A DNA stretch of 64,000 nt. It comes from Aquibaculum sediminis. Its GTDB lineage: Bacteria; Pseudomonadota; Alphaproteobacteria; Kiloniellales; DSM-21159. Made by a program: the position numbers and the translations under genes. Every line of letters begins with the position of its first letter. The first letter of the stretch is position 1. Below the pieces are notes generated by a model. It made no database searches, was not told the DNA's origin, and saw only the letters and a list, made by a program, of their open reading frames with translations. Location: NCBI RefSeq assembly GCF_040712085.1, contig NZ_JBFCVK010000010.1, forward strand, positions 62,001 through 126,000. Reading direction: 5' to 3'. This document shows, piece after piece, positions 1 to 8,156 of the stretch.

Positions 1-309
1 GTGCGCGGGGTGTCCGAGGGCTTCAAGCGTGACCTTGAGATCACCGGCGTCGGCTACCGCGCCGCGGTGCAGGGCTCTACCCTGAACCTGCAGCTCGGCT
101 ACAGCCATGATATCAATTATCCGATCCCCGAGGGTCTGAAGGTGGTCTGCGAGCGGCAGAGCGCCATTTCGATCTCCGGCGCGGACAAGCAGCTCGTCGG
201 CCAGTTTGCGGCCGAGGTGCGCGGCATGCGTGCTCCGGAACCCTACAAGGGCAAGGGCGTCCGCTATTCGGACGAGCAGATCATCCGCAAGGAAGGCAAG
301 AAGAAGTAA
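1..309 (+). CDS. rplF: 50S ribosomal protein L6, C-terminal part (5' end outside window)
   Basis: The reading frame is open at the left edge and gives the last 102 residues of ribosomal protein L6, which binds 23S rRNA near the sarcin-ricin loop. The L6 signature PYKGKGVRY is visible near residues 81-89, followed by the usual basic tail. The GTG at base 1 is unlikely to be the true start because L6 is normally about 177 residues. The stop codon overlaps the rplR start region by one base, typical of the spc operon. Confidence 0.95.
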   Translation: MRGVSEGFKRDLEITGVGYRAAVQGSTLNLQLGYSHDINYPIPEGLKVVCERQSAISISGADKQLVGQFAAEVRGMRAPEPYKGKGVRYSDEQIIRKEGKKK

Positions 310-671
310 TGCTCACCGCCCGGCAAAAGCTGCGGAATCGCGCCATTCGGGTGCGCAGCGATCTCCGCCGCAAGTCGAATGGTCGGCCGCGTCTGTCGGT
401 TTTCCGTTCGAGCAAGCACATCTACGCCCAGCTGATCGACGACGCCAAGGGTGCCACGCTGGTGGCGGCCTCGACGATCGATCCGGATCTGAAGGGCAAG
501 TTGAAGTCCGGCGCGGACACCGCGGCCGCTGCCGAGGTGGGCAAGCTCATTGCCGAGCGTGCGAAGCAGGCGGGCGTCGCCGAGGTGGTTTTCGACCGCG
601 GCGGCTACATTTACCACGGTCGGGTCAAGGCTCTCGCCGAAGCGGCGCGCGAAGCCGGCCTGTCGTTCTGA
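309..671 (+). CDS. rplR: 50S ribosomal protein L18
   Basis: 120-residue protein of the normal L18 length. It has the basic N-terminus that binds 5S rRNA and the conserved core RLSVFRSSKHIYAQLIDD followed by the alpha/beta domain. L18 joins L5 and L25 in the central protuberance. The ATG overlaps the rplF stop by one base, so translation is probably coupled. It lies in the canonical L6-L18-S5-L30-L15-SecY order. Confidence 0.97.
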   Translation: MLTARQKLRNRAIRVRSDLRRKSNGRPRLSVFRSSKHIYAQLIDDAKGATLVAASTIDPDLKGKLKSGADTAAAAEVGKLIAERAKQAGVAEVVFDRGGYIYHGRVKALAEAAREAGLSF

Positions 672-691
672 GCGTATAGGGACAGCGAAGC

Positions 692-1255
692 ATGGCACGT
701 CCGCAGAGAGAAGACCGGTCCCCGCGTGATCGCGAGGACTCGGAAATCGTCGACAAGCTGGTCGGCATCAACCGCGTGGCCAAGGTGGTCAAGGGCGGCC
801 GCCGGTTCGGCTTTGCCGCCCTGGTCGTTGTCGGCGATCAGCGGGGCCGGGTCGGCTTCGGCCACGGCAAGGCCCGCGAGGTGCCTGAAGCGATCCGCAA
901 GGCGACCGAATCGGCCAAGCGCGGCATGCGCCGGGTGCCCCTGCGCGAGGGTCGCACGCTGCATCATGACATCGACGGCCACTTCGGGGCCGGCAAGGTC
1001 GTGTTGCGCGCGGCACCGGCAGGTACCGGCATCATCGCCGGCGGCCCGATGCGCGCCATCTTCGAGTGCCTCGGGGTGCAGGACGTGGTCGCCAAGTCGC
1101 TGGGCACGCAGAACCCCTACAACATGATCCGCGCCACCTTCGATGCGCTCACTCGCGTGCAGAGCCCGCGGATGGTGGCACAGCGTCGCGGCCGCAAGGT
1201 CAGCGACATCCTGGGTCGGCGCGAGGACAGCGCTGGCGCGGCGGGCACGGAGTAA
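692..1255 (+). CDS. rpsE: 30S ribosomal protein S5
   Basis: 187 residues, slightly longer than E. coli S5 (167) because of a charged N-terminal extension common in Alphaproteobacteria. The double-stranded-RNA-binding fold with the FGHGKAREVPEAIRKA stretch (about residues 53-68) and the GIIAGGPMRAIFE segment are typical. S5 sits at the mRNA entry site of the 30S subunit and contributes to decoding accuracy. Confidence 0.97.
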   Translation: MARPQREDRSPRDREDSEIVDKLVGINRVAKVVKGGRRFGFAALVVVGDQRGRVGFGHGKAREVPEAIRKATESAKRGMRRVPLREGRTLHHDIDGHFGAGKVVLRAAPAGTGIIAGGPMRAIFECLGVQDVVAKSLGTQNPYNMIRATFDALTRVQSPRMVAQRRGRKVSDILGRREDSAGAAGTE

Positions 1256-1261
1256 GGGTCG

Positions 1262-1447
1262 ATGAGCGATAAAGCCACCGTCATCGTGCAGCAGGTGCGC
1301 AGTCCGCGCGGCCGCACGCAAGATCAGCATGCCACGCTGCGGGGCCTCGGCCTGGGCAAGATCAACCGGGTGCGCGAGCTGGAAGATACGCCAGCCGTGC
1401 GCGGGATGATCAACAAGGTCGCGCACCTGGTCAAAGTCGTGGAGTGA
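1262..1447 (+). CDS. rpmD: 50S ribosomal protein L30
   Basis: 61-residue small ribosomal protein with the short L30 ferredoxin-like fold; it contains RGLGLGKINRVRELEDTPA and is the standard neighbour between S5 and L15. It starts six bases after the rpsE stop. Length and position are as expected. Confidence 0.95.
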   Translation: MSDKATVIVQQVRSPRGRTQDQHATLRGLGLGKINRVRELEDTPAVRGMINKVAHLVKVVE

Positions 1448-1510
1448 TTCCGGCTCGCCAAGGCGAACCGGACCGGCGCTGCCGGCGCCGCGGTCAAAGG
1501 ATGTGATGAG

Positions 1511-2008
1511 ATGAAGCTGAATGAGCTGAGCGACAACCCCGGTGCGCGCCAGGCGCGCAAGCGCCTTGGGCGCGGCATCGGTTCCGGCCTGGGCAAGACC
1601 TCGGGCAAGGGCCACAAGGGTCAGAAGGCCCGGCGCGGCGTCGCCATCAAGGGCTTCGAAGGTGGCCAGATGCCACTGCATCGGCGTTTGCCGAAGCGGG
1701 GTTTCAACAATATTTTCCGCCGCGACTATGTCGAAGTGAACCTGCAGCGCCTGCAGGCGGCCATCGAATCCGGCAAGCTGGACGCCAGCAAGCCGATCGA
1801 TGCAGAGACCATGCGCGCCGCCGGTCTGTTCAAGAAGACCCGCGACGGCGTTCGCCTCCTCGCCAGCGGGGAGCTCAGCAGCAAGGTCGAGATCACCGTG
1901 GCCGGCGCCACCAAGGGCGCGGTCGAGGCCGTGGAAAAGGCTGGCGGCAAGGTTACCGTGGTTGCGCCGAAGCCGGCCGCCGCGGAAAGCGCCGCCACGA
2001 CCGAATGA
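1511..2008 (+). CDS. rplO: 50S ribosomal protein L15
   Basis: 165 residues. The N-terminal glycine/lysine-rich stretch GRGIGSGLGKTSGKGHKGQK (about residues 18-37) is the extended L15 rRNA-binding arm, and the C-terminal globular domain has the L15 pattern around VAGATKGAVEAVEKAGG. It is an early-assembling 50S protein. The C-terminus has a short Ala/Glu tail. It lies directly upstream of secY. Confidence 0.97.
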   Translation: MKLNELSDNPGARQARKRLGRGIGSGLGKTSGKGHKGQKARRGVAIKGFEGGQMPLHRRLPKRGFNNIFRRDYVEVNLQRLQAAIESGKLDASKPIDAETMRAAGLFKKTRDGVRLLASGELSSKVEITVAGATKGAVEAVEKAGGKVTVVAPKPAAAESAATTE

Positions 2009-2049
2009 CGATCCGTCAGCAACGGGACGTTCCCGGGAAGGCCTGAGGT

Positions 2050-3393
2050 ATGGCATCTGCCGCCGAACAGCTCGCAGCCAACGTGAATTTCGGCGCCTTT
2101 GCCAAGGCGACCGAACTGAAGAAGCGCATCTGGTTCACACTGGGTGCGCTCATCATCTACCGGCTGGGCAGCTACATCCCGGTGCCGGGGGTCGATCCGA
2201 TGATTCTGGATCAGATCTTCGAGCAGCATGCCGGCGGTGTGCTGGGCGTGTTCGATATGTTCGCCGGCGGCGCACTGGGGCGCATGACGATCTTCGCCCT
2301 GTCGATCATGCCCTACATCTCCGCCTCCATCATCATGCAGCTGATGACGGCAGTCTCGCCGACGCTCAGCCAGCTGAAGAAGGAAGGCGAAAGCGGCCGG
2401 AAGAAGATCAACCAGTACACGCGCTACTTCACGGTGGTGCTGGCAGCCTTCCAGTCCTACGGCATGGCGGTCGGCCTCGAGGCGATGCAGGGCCCCGGCG
2501 GCTCGGCGGTCATCGATCCGGGCATGCTGTTCCGGATCACCACGGTCATCACCCTGACCGGCGGCACCATGTTCCTGCTGTGGCTGGGCGAACAGATCAC
2601 GGCGCGTGGTGTCGGCAACGGCATCTCGCTGATCATCTTCGCCGGCATCGTGGCCAACCTGCCCATGGCGCTGGCCTCGACGCTGGAACTGGGACGCACG
2701 GGCGCGCTCTCGACGCTGTTCATCCTCTTCCTGCTGGCGATGGCTGTTGGCGTGATTGCCTTCATCGTTTTCGTCGAGCGGGCGCAGCGCCGCCTGATCG
2801 TGCAGTATCCCAAGCGCCAGCAGGGCAATCGCATGATGCAGGGCGAGTCTTCGCACCTGCCACTGAAGCTCAACCCTGCGGGCGTCATTCCGCCGATCTT
2901 TGCCTCCTCGCTGCTGCTCATGCCTCTGACCGTCGCCGGTTTCAGCGCCAACGAGGGGCCGGATTGGCTGATCTGGATCACGAGCAACCTGTCGCATGGC
3001 CAGCCCATCTACATGTTGCTCTACGTGGGCCTGATCGTGTTCTTCGCCTTCTTCTACACGGCCATTGTCTTCAATCCGGCCGACACGGCGGACAACCTCA
3101 AGAAGCACGGCGGCTTCATTCCGGGCATCCGTCCGGGCAAGAACACCGCCGACTACATCGACTATGTCACCACACGGCTTGTGACCGTTGGCGCGATCTA
3201 CTTGGCGGTGGTCTGCCTGATCCCTGAGATCCTGATCTCGCAGTATTCGGTGCCCTTCTATTTTGGTGGCACGAGCCTGCTGATCGTCGTCAACGTGACC
3301 ATGGACACTGTGGCCCAGATCCACGCCCATCTCCTGGCGCACCAGTACGAGGGGCTGATCAAGAAGGCGAAGCTGAAGGGGAGGCGCCGGTGA
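2050..3393 (+). CDS. secY: Preprotein translocase subunit SecY
   Basis: 447-residue integral membrane protein with ten hydrophobic segments, the usual SecY length. The plug/TM2 region includes GGALGRMTIFALSIMPYIS, and the cytoplasmic loops keep the basic QYPKRQQGNR and RPGKNTADYID segments that contact the ribosome and SecA. It forms the protein-conducting channel with SecE and SecG. The end overlaps the adk start by four bases, implying coupled translation. Confidence 0.98.
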   Translation: MASAAEQLAANVNFGAFAKATELKKRIWFTLGALIIYRLGSYIPVPGVDPMILDQIFEQHAGGVLGVFDMFAGGALGRMTIFALSIMPYISASIIMQLMTAVSPTLSQLKKEGESGRKKINQYTRYFTVVLAAFQSYGMAVGLEAMQGPGGSAVIDPGMLFRITTVITLTGGTMFLLWLGEQITARGVGNGISLIIFAGIVANLPMALASTLELGRTGALSTLFILFLLAMAVGVIAFIVFVERAQRRLIVQYPKRQQGNRMMQGESSHLPLKLNPAGVIPPIFASSLLLMPLTVAGFSANEGPDWLIWITSNLSHGQPIYMLLYVGLIVFFAFFYTAIVFNPADTADNLKKHGGFIPGIRPGKNTADYIDYVTTRLVTVGAIYLAVVCLIPEILISQYSVPFYFGGTSLLIVVNVTMDTVAQIHAHLLAHQYEGLIKKAKLKGRRR

Positions 3394-3992
3394 ATATCAT
3401 TCTGCTGGGCCCGCCGGGGGCGGGCAAAGGCACCCAGGCGGCGCGTCTGGAAGAGGTTCATGGGGTCAAGCAGCTCTCGACAGGCGACATGCTGCGTGCA
3501 GCGGTCGCGTCGGGCAGCGAGCTGGGCCAGCAGGCCAAGGACATCATGGATCGCGGCGCGCTGATGCCCGATGGGCTGATGATCGACATGATCTCCGAGC
3601 GCATCGAGCAGCCGGACTGCACCAAGGGCTTCATTCTGGACGGCTTCCCGCGCACCGTCGCCCAAGCCGAGGCGCTTGATGCGCTGCTGGCGCGCAAGGG
3701 CCTGCGACTGGACGCCGTCATCGAGATCAAGGTGGACGAAGAGGCGCTGGTCGGGCGCATCGAAAGCCGCATCGCGGAAGCGGGCGGCAGCAGCACCCGC
3801 TCCGACGACAACGTCGAAACGCTGCGCAAACGCCTTGAGGTCTACCGTCAGCAGACGGCGCCGATCCTGCCCTACTATCGGGACAAGGGCGCGCTGAAGA
3901 CGGTCGACGGCATGCGTTCTATCGAAGAGGTGGCCCAGGCCATTGAGGCGCTGCTCGCCGAGGCGCGCAGCACGGCAAGCACAGGGGCGTGA
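3390..3992 (+). CDS. adk: Adenylate kinase, short-lid form
   Basis: 200-residue nucleotide kinase that interconverts ATP+AMP and 2 ADP. The P-loop GPPGAGKGT is at residues 7-15, STGDMLR follows, and the AMP-site motif DGFPRT is at 84-89. The lid region (about 122-141) is short and contains no cysteines, so it lacks the zinc-binding lid; this short form is usual in Alphaproteobacteria. It is translationally coupled to secY. Confidence 0.97.
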   Translation: MNIILLGPPGAGKGTQAARLEEVHGVKQLSTGDMLRAAVASGSELGQQAKDIMDRGALMPDGLMIDMISERIEQPDCTKGFILDGFPRTVAQAEALDALLARKGLRLDAVIEIKVDEEALVGRIESRIAEAGGSSTRSDDNVETLRKRLEVYRQQTAPILPYYRDKGALKTVDGMRSIEEVAQAIEALLAEARSTASTGA

Positions 3993-3999
3993 TCGAGGC

Positions 4000-4027
4000 T
4001 TGACCGCGAAGCATCGCCCTCTATAAT
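4000..4027 (+). promoter_or_regulatory. Sigma-70 promoter for the rpsM-rpsK-rpoA-rplQ operon
   Basis: TTGACC (4000-4005) and a perfect TATAAT (4022-4027) are separated by 16 bases, immediately after adk and about 90 bases before rpsM. This suggests the alpha operon has its own promoter in addition to read-through from the spc operon. The ribosome-binding site for rpsM is AAGGAG at 4105-4110. Confidence 0.7.
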
Positions 4028-4118
4028 CCGCGCGTCCTGGCGCGGGAGCGGTCCGGGCGTTTCGGGCTGTCTGAGTTTGAATCCGGTTATTCGGTTTTTG
4101 TCTTAAGGAGACCACGGC

Positions 4119-4496
4119 GTGGCACGTATCGCTGGCGTCAATATCCCGACGGGAAAGCGCGTTTCCATCTCGCTGACCTACATCCACGGGATCGGCCATA
4201 CCAAGGCCAAGGATATCTGCGGGCGCGTCGGGATTCCCGACGACCGCCGGGTGCATGAGCTGACTGACGACGAGGTGGCGCGCGTTCGCGAGGCCATCGA
4301 CAAGGACTTCGTCGTGGAAGGCGATCTGCGCCGCGAGGTGGCCATGAACATCAAGCGGCTCATGGATTTGGGCTGCTATCGTGGTCTGCGGCACCGCAAG
4401 GGTCTGCCGGTGCGCGGTCAGCGCACCCATACCAATGCGCGGACCCGCAAGGGCCCGGCCAAGCCGATTGCCGGTAAGAAGAAGGCTACGAAGTAA
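4119..4496 (+). CDS. rpsM: 30S ribosomal protein S13
   Basis: 125 residues with a GTG start 8 bases after AAGGAG. The N-terminus ARIAGVNIPTGKRV, the helix-turn-helix region around LTYIHGIG and the C-terminal RGQRTHTNARTRKGPAK tail are diagnostic for S13, which contacts the 50S head bridge and the P-site tRNA. First gene of the alpha operon here. Confidence 0.98.
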   Translation: MARIAGVNIPTGKRVSISLTYIHGIGHTKAKDICGRVGIPDDRRVHELTDDEVARVREAIDKDFVVEGDLRREVAMNIKRLMDLGCYRGLRHRKGLPVRGQRTHTNARTRKGPAKPIAGKKKATK

Positions 4497-4511
4497 GGGG
4501 TTCCCAGAGCC

Positions 4512-4904
4512 ATGGCCAAGGCACAAGCGGGTCGGCTTCGCCGCCGCGAGAAGAAGAACATTACGTCCGGCATCGCGCATGTTGCCGCGACCTTTAACAA
4601 CACCGTGATCACCATCACCGACGTGCAGGGCAATGCCATCGCCTGGTCCACGGCGGGTGCTCAGGGCTTCAAGGGATCGCGCAAGTCGACCCCCTACGCT
4701 GCGCAGATGGCGGCTGAGAATGCCGGCAAGAAGGCGCAGGAGCACGGTATGCGCACCCTCGAGGTGAACGTGAAGGGCCCGGGTTCCGGCCGCGAGTCGG
4801 CCCTGCGCGCTCTTCAGGCGGTGGGCTTCCACATCACGGCGATTCGCGATGTGACCCCGATCCCGCACAACGGTTGCCGCCCGCGCAAGCGCCGGCGCGT
4901 TTAA
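4512..4904 (+). CDS. rpsK: 30S ribosomal protein S11
   Basis: 130 residues, standard length. Conserved segments include HVAATFNNTVITITD and the C-terminal PIPHNGCRPRKRRRV, part of the platform that contacts the mRNA in the E site. In gamma-proteobacteria rpsD (S4) follows rpsK; here rpoA follows directly, the usual alphaproteobacterial arrangement. Confidence 0.98.
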   Translation: MAKAQAGRLRRREKKNITSGIAHVAATFNNTVITITDVQGNAIAWSTAGAQGFKGSRKSTPYAAQMAAENAGKKAQEHGMRTLEVNVKGPGSGRESALRALQAVGFHITAIRDVTPIPHNGCRPRKRRRV

Positions 4905-4989
4905 GGTCATCATCGCCGTCTTCCGACGGATAGGGTCCGGCGCGGCGAGCGGCGTCGGCAGCCCGGGATAGGAAGACGTGCCGTAGAAG

Positions 4990-5029
4990 GAAAGGCGGTC
5001 CGACGCAGTTTATGCGTGGCCGTCCTTTC
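4990..5029 (+). other. Imperfect hairpin in the rpoA leader
   Basis: In the 165-base rpsK-rpoA gap the segments 4990-5007 and 5013-5029 are nearly complementary (GAAAGG, CGG, ACGCA matched, with two small bulges) around a short loop. No T-run follows, so it is not an obvious terminator. It could be an mRNA-processing or translational control element for rpoA, which would otherwise lack S4-type feedback from its own operon. Confidence 0.45.
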
Positions 5030-5069
5030 GCTTTCACGAAACCAGCTCGAATTCGCGAGGCAAACCACA

Positions 5070-6086
5070 GTGTTGCACAAAAATTGGACCGACCTGATCA
5101 AGCCGAACAAGCTGGATAGCCAGCCCGGCACCGATCCCCGGCGCCTGGCCAAGCTGGTCGCCGAACCGCTGGAGCGTGGCTTCGGCCTGACGCTGGGCAA
5201 TGCGCTGCGCCGCGTGCTGCTCTCCTCCCTGCAGGGCGCAGCCGTCACCGCCATCCAGATCGATGGCGTTCTGCACGAGTTCTCCTCCGTACCGGGCGTG
5301 CGTGAGGATGTGACCGACATCGTGCTCAACGTGAAGGGTCTGGCGCTGCGCATGCACGCCGAGGGGCCGAAGCGGGTGCGCCTGCGCGCCGAAGGCCCGG
5401 GCGAAGTCACCGCCGGTCAGATCGAAAGCGGTGCCGACATCGAGGTGATGAACCCCGACCTGGTCATCTGCACCCTGGATGATGGCGCGCGCTTGGACAT
5501 GGAAATGACCGTGGCGCACGGCAAGGGTTATGTCTCGGGCGCGCAGAACCGCGCCGAGGATGCGCCCATCGGGCTGATCCCGGTCGACTCCATCTTCTCG
5601 CCGGTGCGCCGGGTCTCCTACAAGGTGGAGAACACGCGTGTTGGTCAGGTGACGGACTACGACAAGCTCACCATGGAGGTGGAGACCAACGGCTCCATGT
5701 CGCCGGATGATGCGATGGCTCTGGCCGCGCGCATCCTGCAGGACCAGTTGCAGCTCTTCATCAACTTCGAGGAGCCGCAGGGCCGCGAGCTGCCGTCCGA
5801 GGAGGCCGAGCCGCCGTTCAATCGGAACCTGCTGCGCAAGGTGGACGAGCTGGAGCTCTCCGTGCGCTCGGCCAACTGCCTGAAGAACGACAACATCGTC
5901 TACATCGGCGATCTGGTGCAGAAGTCGGAGGGCGAGATGCTGCGCACCCCGAACTTCGGCCGCAAGTCGCTGAACGAGATCAAGGAGGTGCTGGCCAATA
6001 TGGGTCTGCACCTCGGGATGGAGATTCCGAACTGGCCGCCGGACAACATCGAAGAGCTGTCCAAGCGGCTGGAAGAACCCTTCTGA
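5070..6086 (+). CDS. rpoA: DNA-directed RNA polymerase subunit alpha
   Basis: Starting at GTG 5070 (GAGG nine bases upstream) gives 338 residues beginning MLHKNWTDLIKPNK, matching the usual RpoA start and length. An upstream GTG at 5016 would add 18 unsupported residues. The N-terminal domain (about 1-235) has the dimerisation segment LGNALRRVLLSSL, and the C-terminal domain carries the helix-hairpin-helix TPNFGRKSLNEIKEVLANMG used for UP-element and activator contacts. Confidence 0.98.
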   Translation: MLHKNWTDLIKPNKLDSQPGTDPRRLAKLVAEPLERGFGLTLGNALRRVLLSSLQGAAVTAIQIDGVLHEFSSVPGVREDVTDIVLNVKGLALRMHAEGPKRVRLRAEGPGEVTAGQIESGADIEVMNPDLVICTLDDGARLDMEMTVAHGKGYVSGAQNRAEDAPIGLIPVDSIFSPVRRVSYKVENTRVGQVTDYDKLTMEVETNGSMSPDDAMALAARILQDQLQLFINFEEPQGRELPSEEAEPPFNRNLLRKVDELELSVRSANCLKNDNIVYIGDLVQKSEGEMLRTPNFGRKSLNEIKEVLANMGLHLGMEIPNWPPDNIEELSKRLEEPF

Positions 6087-6090
6087 TCTT

Positions 6091-6229
6091 CTAGAGCGGA
6101 TCGCGTTTGATCTGTAACGCGCAGCGTTCAGAACAAATGCGTGAATCCGCTCTGAATCAAGGGTGTAGAGCAGATTCACGACTCAAACCGGATCGCTTCG
6201 CGAACCCGATTTGAGTCGATCTGCTCTAG
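6091..6229. repeat. MITE-like palindromic repeat element with CTAGAGC ends
   Basis: The 139-base segment begins CTAGAGC and ends GCTCTAG, with imperfect terminal inverted repeats of about 13 bases. Internally it folds as two hairpins: AGAGCGGAT 6093-6101 pairs with 6145-6153, and AGAGCAGAT 6167-6175 pairs with 6219-6227. It encodes nothing and lies between two co-transcribed genes. Dispersed elements with TCTAGAGC ends are common in alphaproteobacterial genomes; membership of a family is inferred, as only one copy is in this window. Confidence 0.6.
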
Positions 6230-6234
6230 TGTTC

Positions 6235-6261
6235 GGCCGGCGCCTGAACGAGGCGCCGGCC
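6235..6261. other. Perfect 10-bp inverted repeat before rplQ
   Basis: GGCCGGCGCC (6235-6244), a seven-base loop and GGCGCCGGCC (6252-6261) form a very stable hairpin in the rplQ leader. No T-run follows. With the preceding repeat element it separates rpoA from rplQ and could act as an RNA-processing or stability point that uncouples L17 from alpha expression. Confidence 0.55.
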
Positions 6262-6363
6262 ATCCTACGGGTCATGCCGACCCACCTCGACGTACCGCTG
6301 CGGTAGGGCGTTGGGCAGACCGATCGGTCTCGCGCGCGAGACCCAGACACCAAGGAGGATGCG

Positions 6364-6786
6364 ATGCGTCACGGAATGGCCATGCGGAAGCTGAATCGGA
6401 CCAGCCAGCACCGCAAAGCGATGTTCGCCAACATGGCCCACGCGCTGATCAAGCACGAGCAGATCGTCACCACCCTGCCGAAGGCGAAGGAACTGCGGCG
6501 CATTGCCGACCGCCTGGTGACTCTGGGCAAGCGCGGCGACCTGCATGCGCGCCGGCAGGCCGCGGCTGTGATCCGCGACAATGTCATGGTGCAGAAGCTC
6601 TTCGGTGAACTGGCCGAGCGCTATCAGTCGCGCCCCGGCGGCTATACGCGGGTGCTCAAGGCCGGGTTCCGTCATGGCGACATGGCGCCGATGGCGGTGA
6701 TCGAACTGGTCGACCGCAACCCCGATGCCAAGGGCCAGGACAGCGGCCCCACTGCCGATCGCGAGCAGGACGAGGACGAGAGCTGA
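6364..6786 (+). CDS. rplQ: 50S ribosomal protein L17
   Basis: 140 residues beginning MRHGMAMRKLNRTSQHRKA, the highly conserved L17 N-terminus; a GGAG ribosome-binding site is at 6355-6358. The C-terminus has an acidic extension beyond the about 120 residues seen in E. coli. L17 lies at the tunnel exit of the 50S subunit. It is the last gene of the alpha operon and is followed by an intrinsic terminator. Confidence 0.97.
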   Translation: MRHGMAMRKLNRTSQHRKAMFANMAHALIKHEQIVTTLPKAKELRRIADRLVTLGKRGDLHARRQAAAVIRDNVMVQKLFGELAERYQSRPGGYTRVLKAGFRHGDMAPMAVIELVDRNPDAKGQDSGPTADREQDEDES

Positions 6787-6815
6787 TCTCGCCCCTCTCC
6801 TGACGAACGTCAAGC

Positions 6816-6850
6816 AAACCCCCGAGCCGCGCGCCCGGGGGTTTGTTGTT
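6816..6850 (+). terminator. Intrinsic terminator after rplQ
   Basis: AAACCCCCG (6816-6824) pairs with CGGGGGTTT (6836-6844) around an 11-base loop, followed by GTTGTTT. A classic rho-independent terminator 30 bases after the rplQ stop. Confidence 0.85.
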
Positions 6851-6923
6851 TCTGCGCCTCCTGTACGGCCGATAGGCAGGCCGGCTCTTGCGAGAGGCGC
6901 CCCCTTCGGGGCATAGCGAAGTC

Positions 6924-7340
6924 ATGGAGCATCTTGATCCACCCGATCCACTGATCTGGGATGAGCGGCGCCTCTGGTTCGAGGAGCGGCAGGCGGCCTA
7001 TGCGCGGGCCGGCGCACGGGGCCGCTTGTCGGAACAGGGCACGGCCCTGCTGCTGGATCTGCAATCGGCGTTTTGCGCCGGCGCCTGGGCCGCGGTGGTT
7101 ATACTGGCCGGCGCCATCGTGGAGATGCAGGCGGAGGCGTCGAAACAGGCCCGCGCCGTACCGGCCCGGGACCTGAGTTGGCTGCGCGGCATGCGCAACA
7201 GCCTGCTGCACGAGGATCGCGGACGCCCGGCGCTGACGGTCGAGGATCAGTGGGTTGGGCGCAAGGACTGGGAGCGCTACGCCCGGCGGGCGGTGGAGAT
7301 TGTCTTTGCGCTCAGCTATGGGGAAAGCGACGATTACTGA
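6924..7340 (+). CDS. HEPN-like conserved hypothetical protein
   Basis: 139 residues from ATG 6924; an upstream TTG (6888) is less likely. The protein is mostly helical, with a long hydrophobic helix (about 48-70) and an R91-N-S-L-L-H96 segment that fits the R-x4-H motif of HEPN proteins, which are RNases or RNA-binding helpers. Similar short helical proteins are often annotated DUF4145-like. No toxin or antitoxin partner is adjacent, and the Rx4H match alone does not prove RNase activity. Confidence 0.55.
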   Translation: MEHLDPPDPLIWDERRLWFEERQAAYARAGARGRLSEQGTALLLDLQSAFCAGAWAAVVILAGAIVEMQAEASKQARAVPARDLSWLRGMRNSLLHEDRGRPALTVEDQWVGRKDWERYARRAVEIVFALSYGESDDY

Positions 7341-7391
7341 GTGTGTCTGAAGGGTTTTGCCCGGCAGCGTTTGCACAGAAGGAGGTTTGGC

Positions 7392-8156
7392 ATGGCGGAG
7401 TTACAGGGACAGGTCGCAGTGGTCACCGGGGCGAGCCGCGGTATTGGTGCCGCCGCCGCCCGTGCGCTGGCGGCCGAGGGGGCTGCCGTGGCCCTGTTGG
7501 CGCGCGATGAGGCGGCCTGCAAGGAACTGGCCGACAGCATTGTCGCTGAGGGGGGCAAGGCTGCGGCCTTTGCCTGCGACGTGACCTCGGCCAGCCAGGT
7601 GGCTGCTGCCTGTCGGGCTCTGCGGGAGGACCTGGGGCGGGTCGATATCCTGGTGAACAATGCCGGCGCCATCGAACCCATCGGCAAGCTGGCCGATTGC
7701 GAAACCGATGCCTGGATGACCAACATCGACGTCAATCTGGGCGGTCCCTTGCGTCTGCTGCATGCGCTGTTGCCGGATATGCTGGCCGGGGGCGGAACGG
7801 TGATCAACGTCTCGAGCGGTGCGGCGCATCGGCCGATGGAGGGCTGGAGCGCCTACTGCGCCGGCAAGGCCGGGCTGGCGATGGTCACGCGCAGCCTGCA
7901 CCTGGAGTACGGCGAGGAGGGCCTGCGCGCCTTCGGCTTCATTCCGGGCGTGGTCGACACCGAGATGCAGGTGCTGATCCGCGGATCCGGCATCAATGAG
8001 GTCAGCCGCCTGCCGCGCGAGAGCCTGGCCAGCCCGGAGCGTCCAGGCCGGGTGATCGCCTGGCTCTGCAAGGCCGAAGCCGACGATCTCCTGGGGCAGG
8101 AGGTATCGATCCGCGAGGAGGAGATCCAGCGGCGGGCGGGCCTGGAGGTTGCCTGA
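7392..8156 (+). CDS. SDR-family oxidoreductase
   Basis: 254 residues from ATG 7392, preceded by AGAAGGAGG. The classical short-chain dehydrogenase pattern is complete: TGASRGIGAA nucleotide loop near residue 13, NNAGA, a catalytic serine in NVSSGAA and YCAGK as the YxxxK motif. It is probably a cytosolic NAD(P)-dependent oxidoreductase of unknown substrate. The stop overlaps the start of acyP by one base, so the two are likely co-expressed. Confidence 0.85.
   Translation: MAELQGQVAVVTGASRGIGAAAARALAAEGAAVALLARDEAACKELADSIVAEGGKAAAFACDVTSASQVAAACRALREDLGRVDILVNNAGAIEPIGKLADCETDAWMTNIDVNLGGPLRLLHALLPDMLAGGGTVINVSSGAAHRPMEGWSAYCAGKAGLAMVTRSLHLEYGEEGLRAFGFIPGVVDTEMQVLIRGSGINEVSRLPRESLASPERPGRVIAWLCKAEADDLLGQEVSIREEEIQRRAGLEVA

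Noticed and set aside
5016..5069. Upstream GTG start for rpoA
   Set aside because: It lies in the hairpin region, adds 18 residues absent from RpoA proteins and lacks a ribosome-binding site as good as that of GTG 5070.
6235..6261. Hairpin as a rho-independent terminator of rpoA
   Set aside because: No T-run follows and rplQ, an operon member, comes next.
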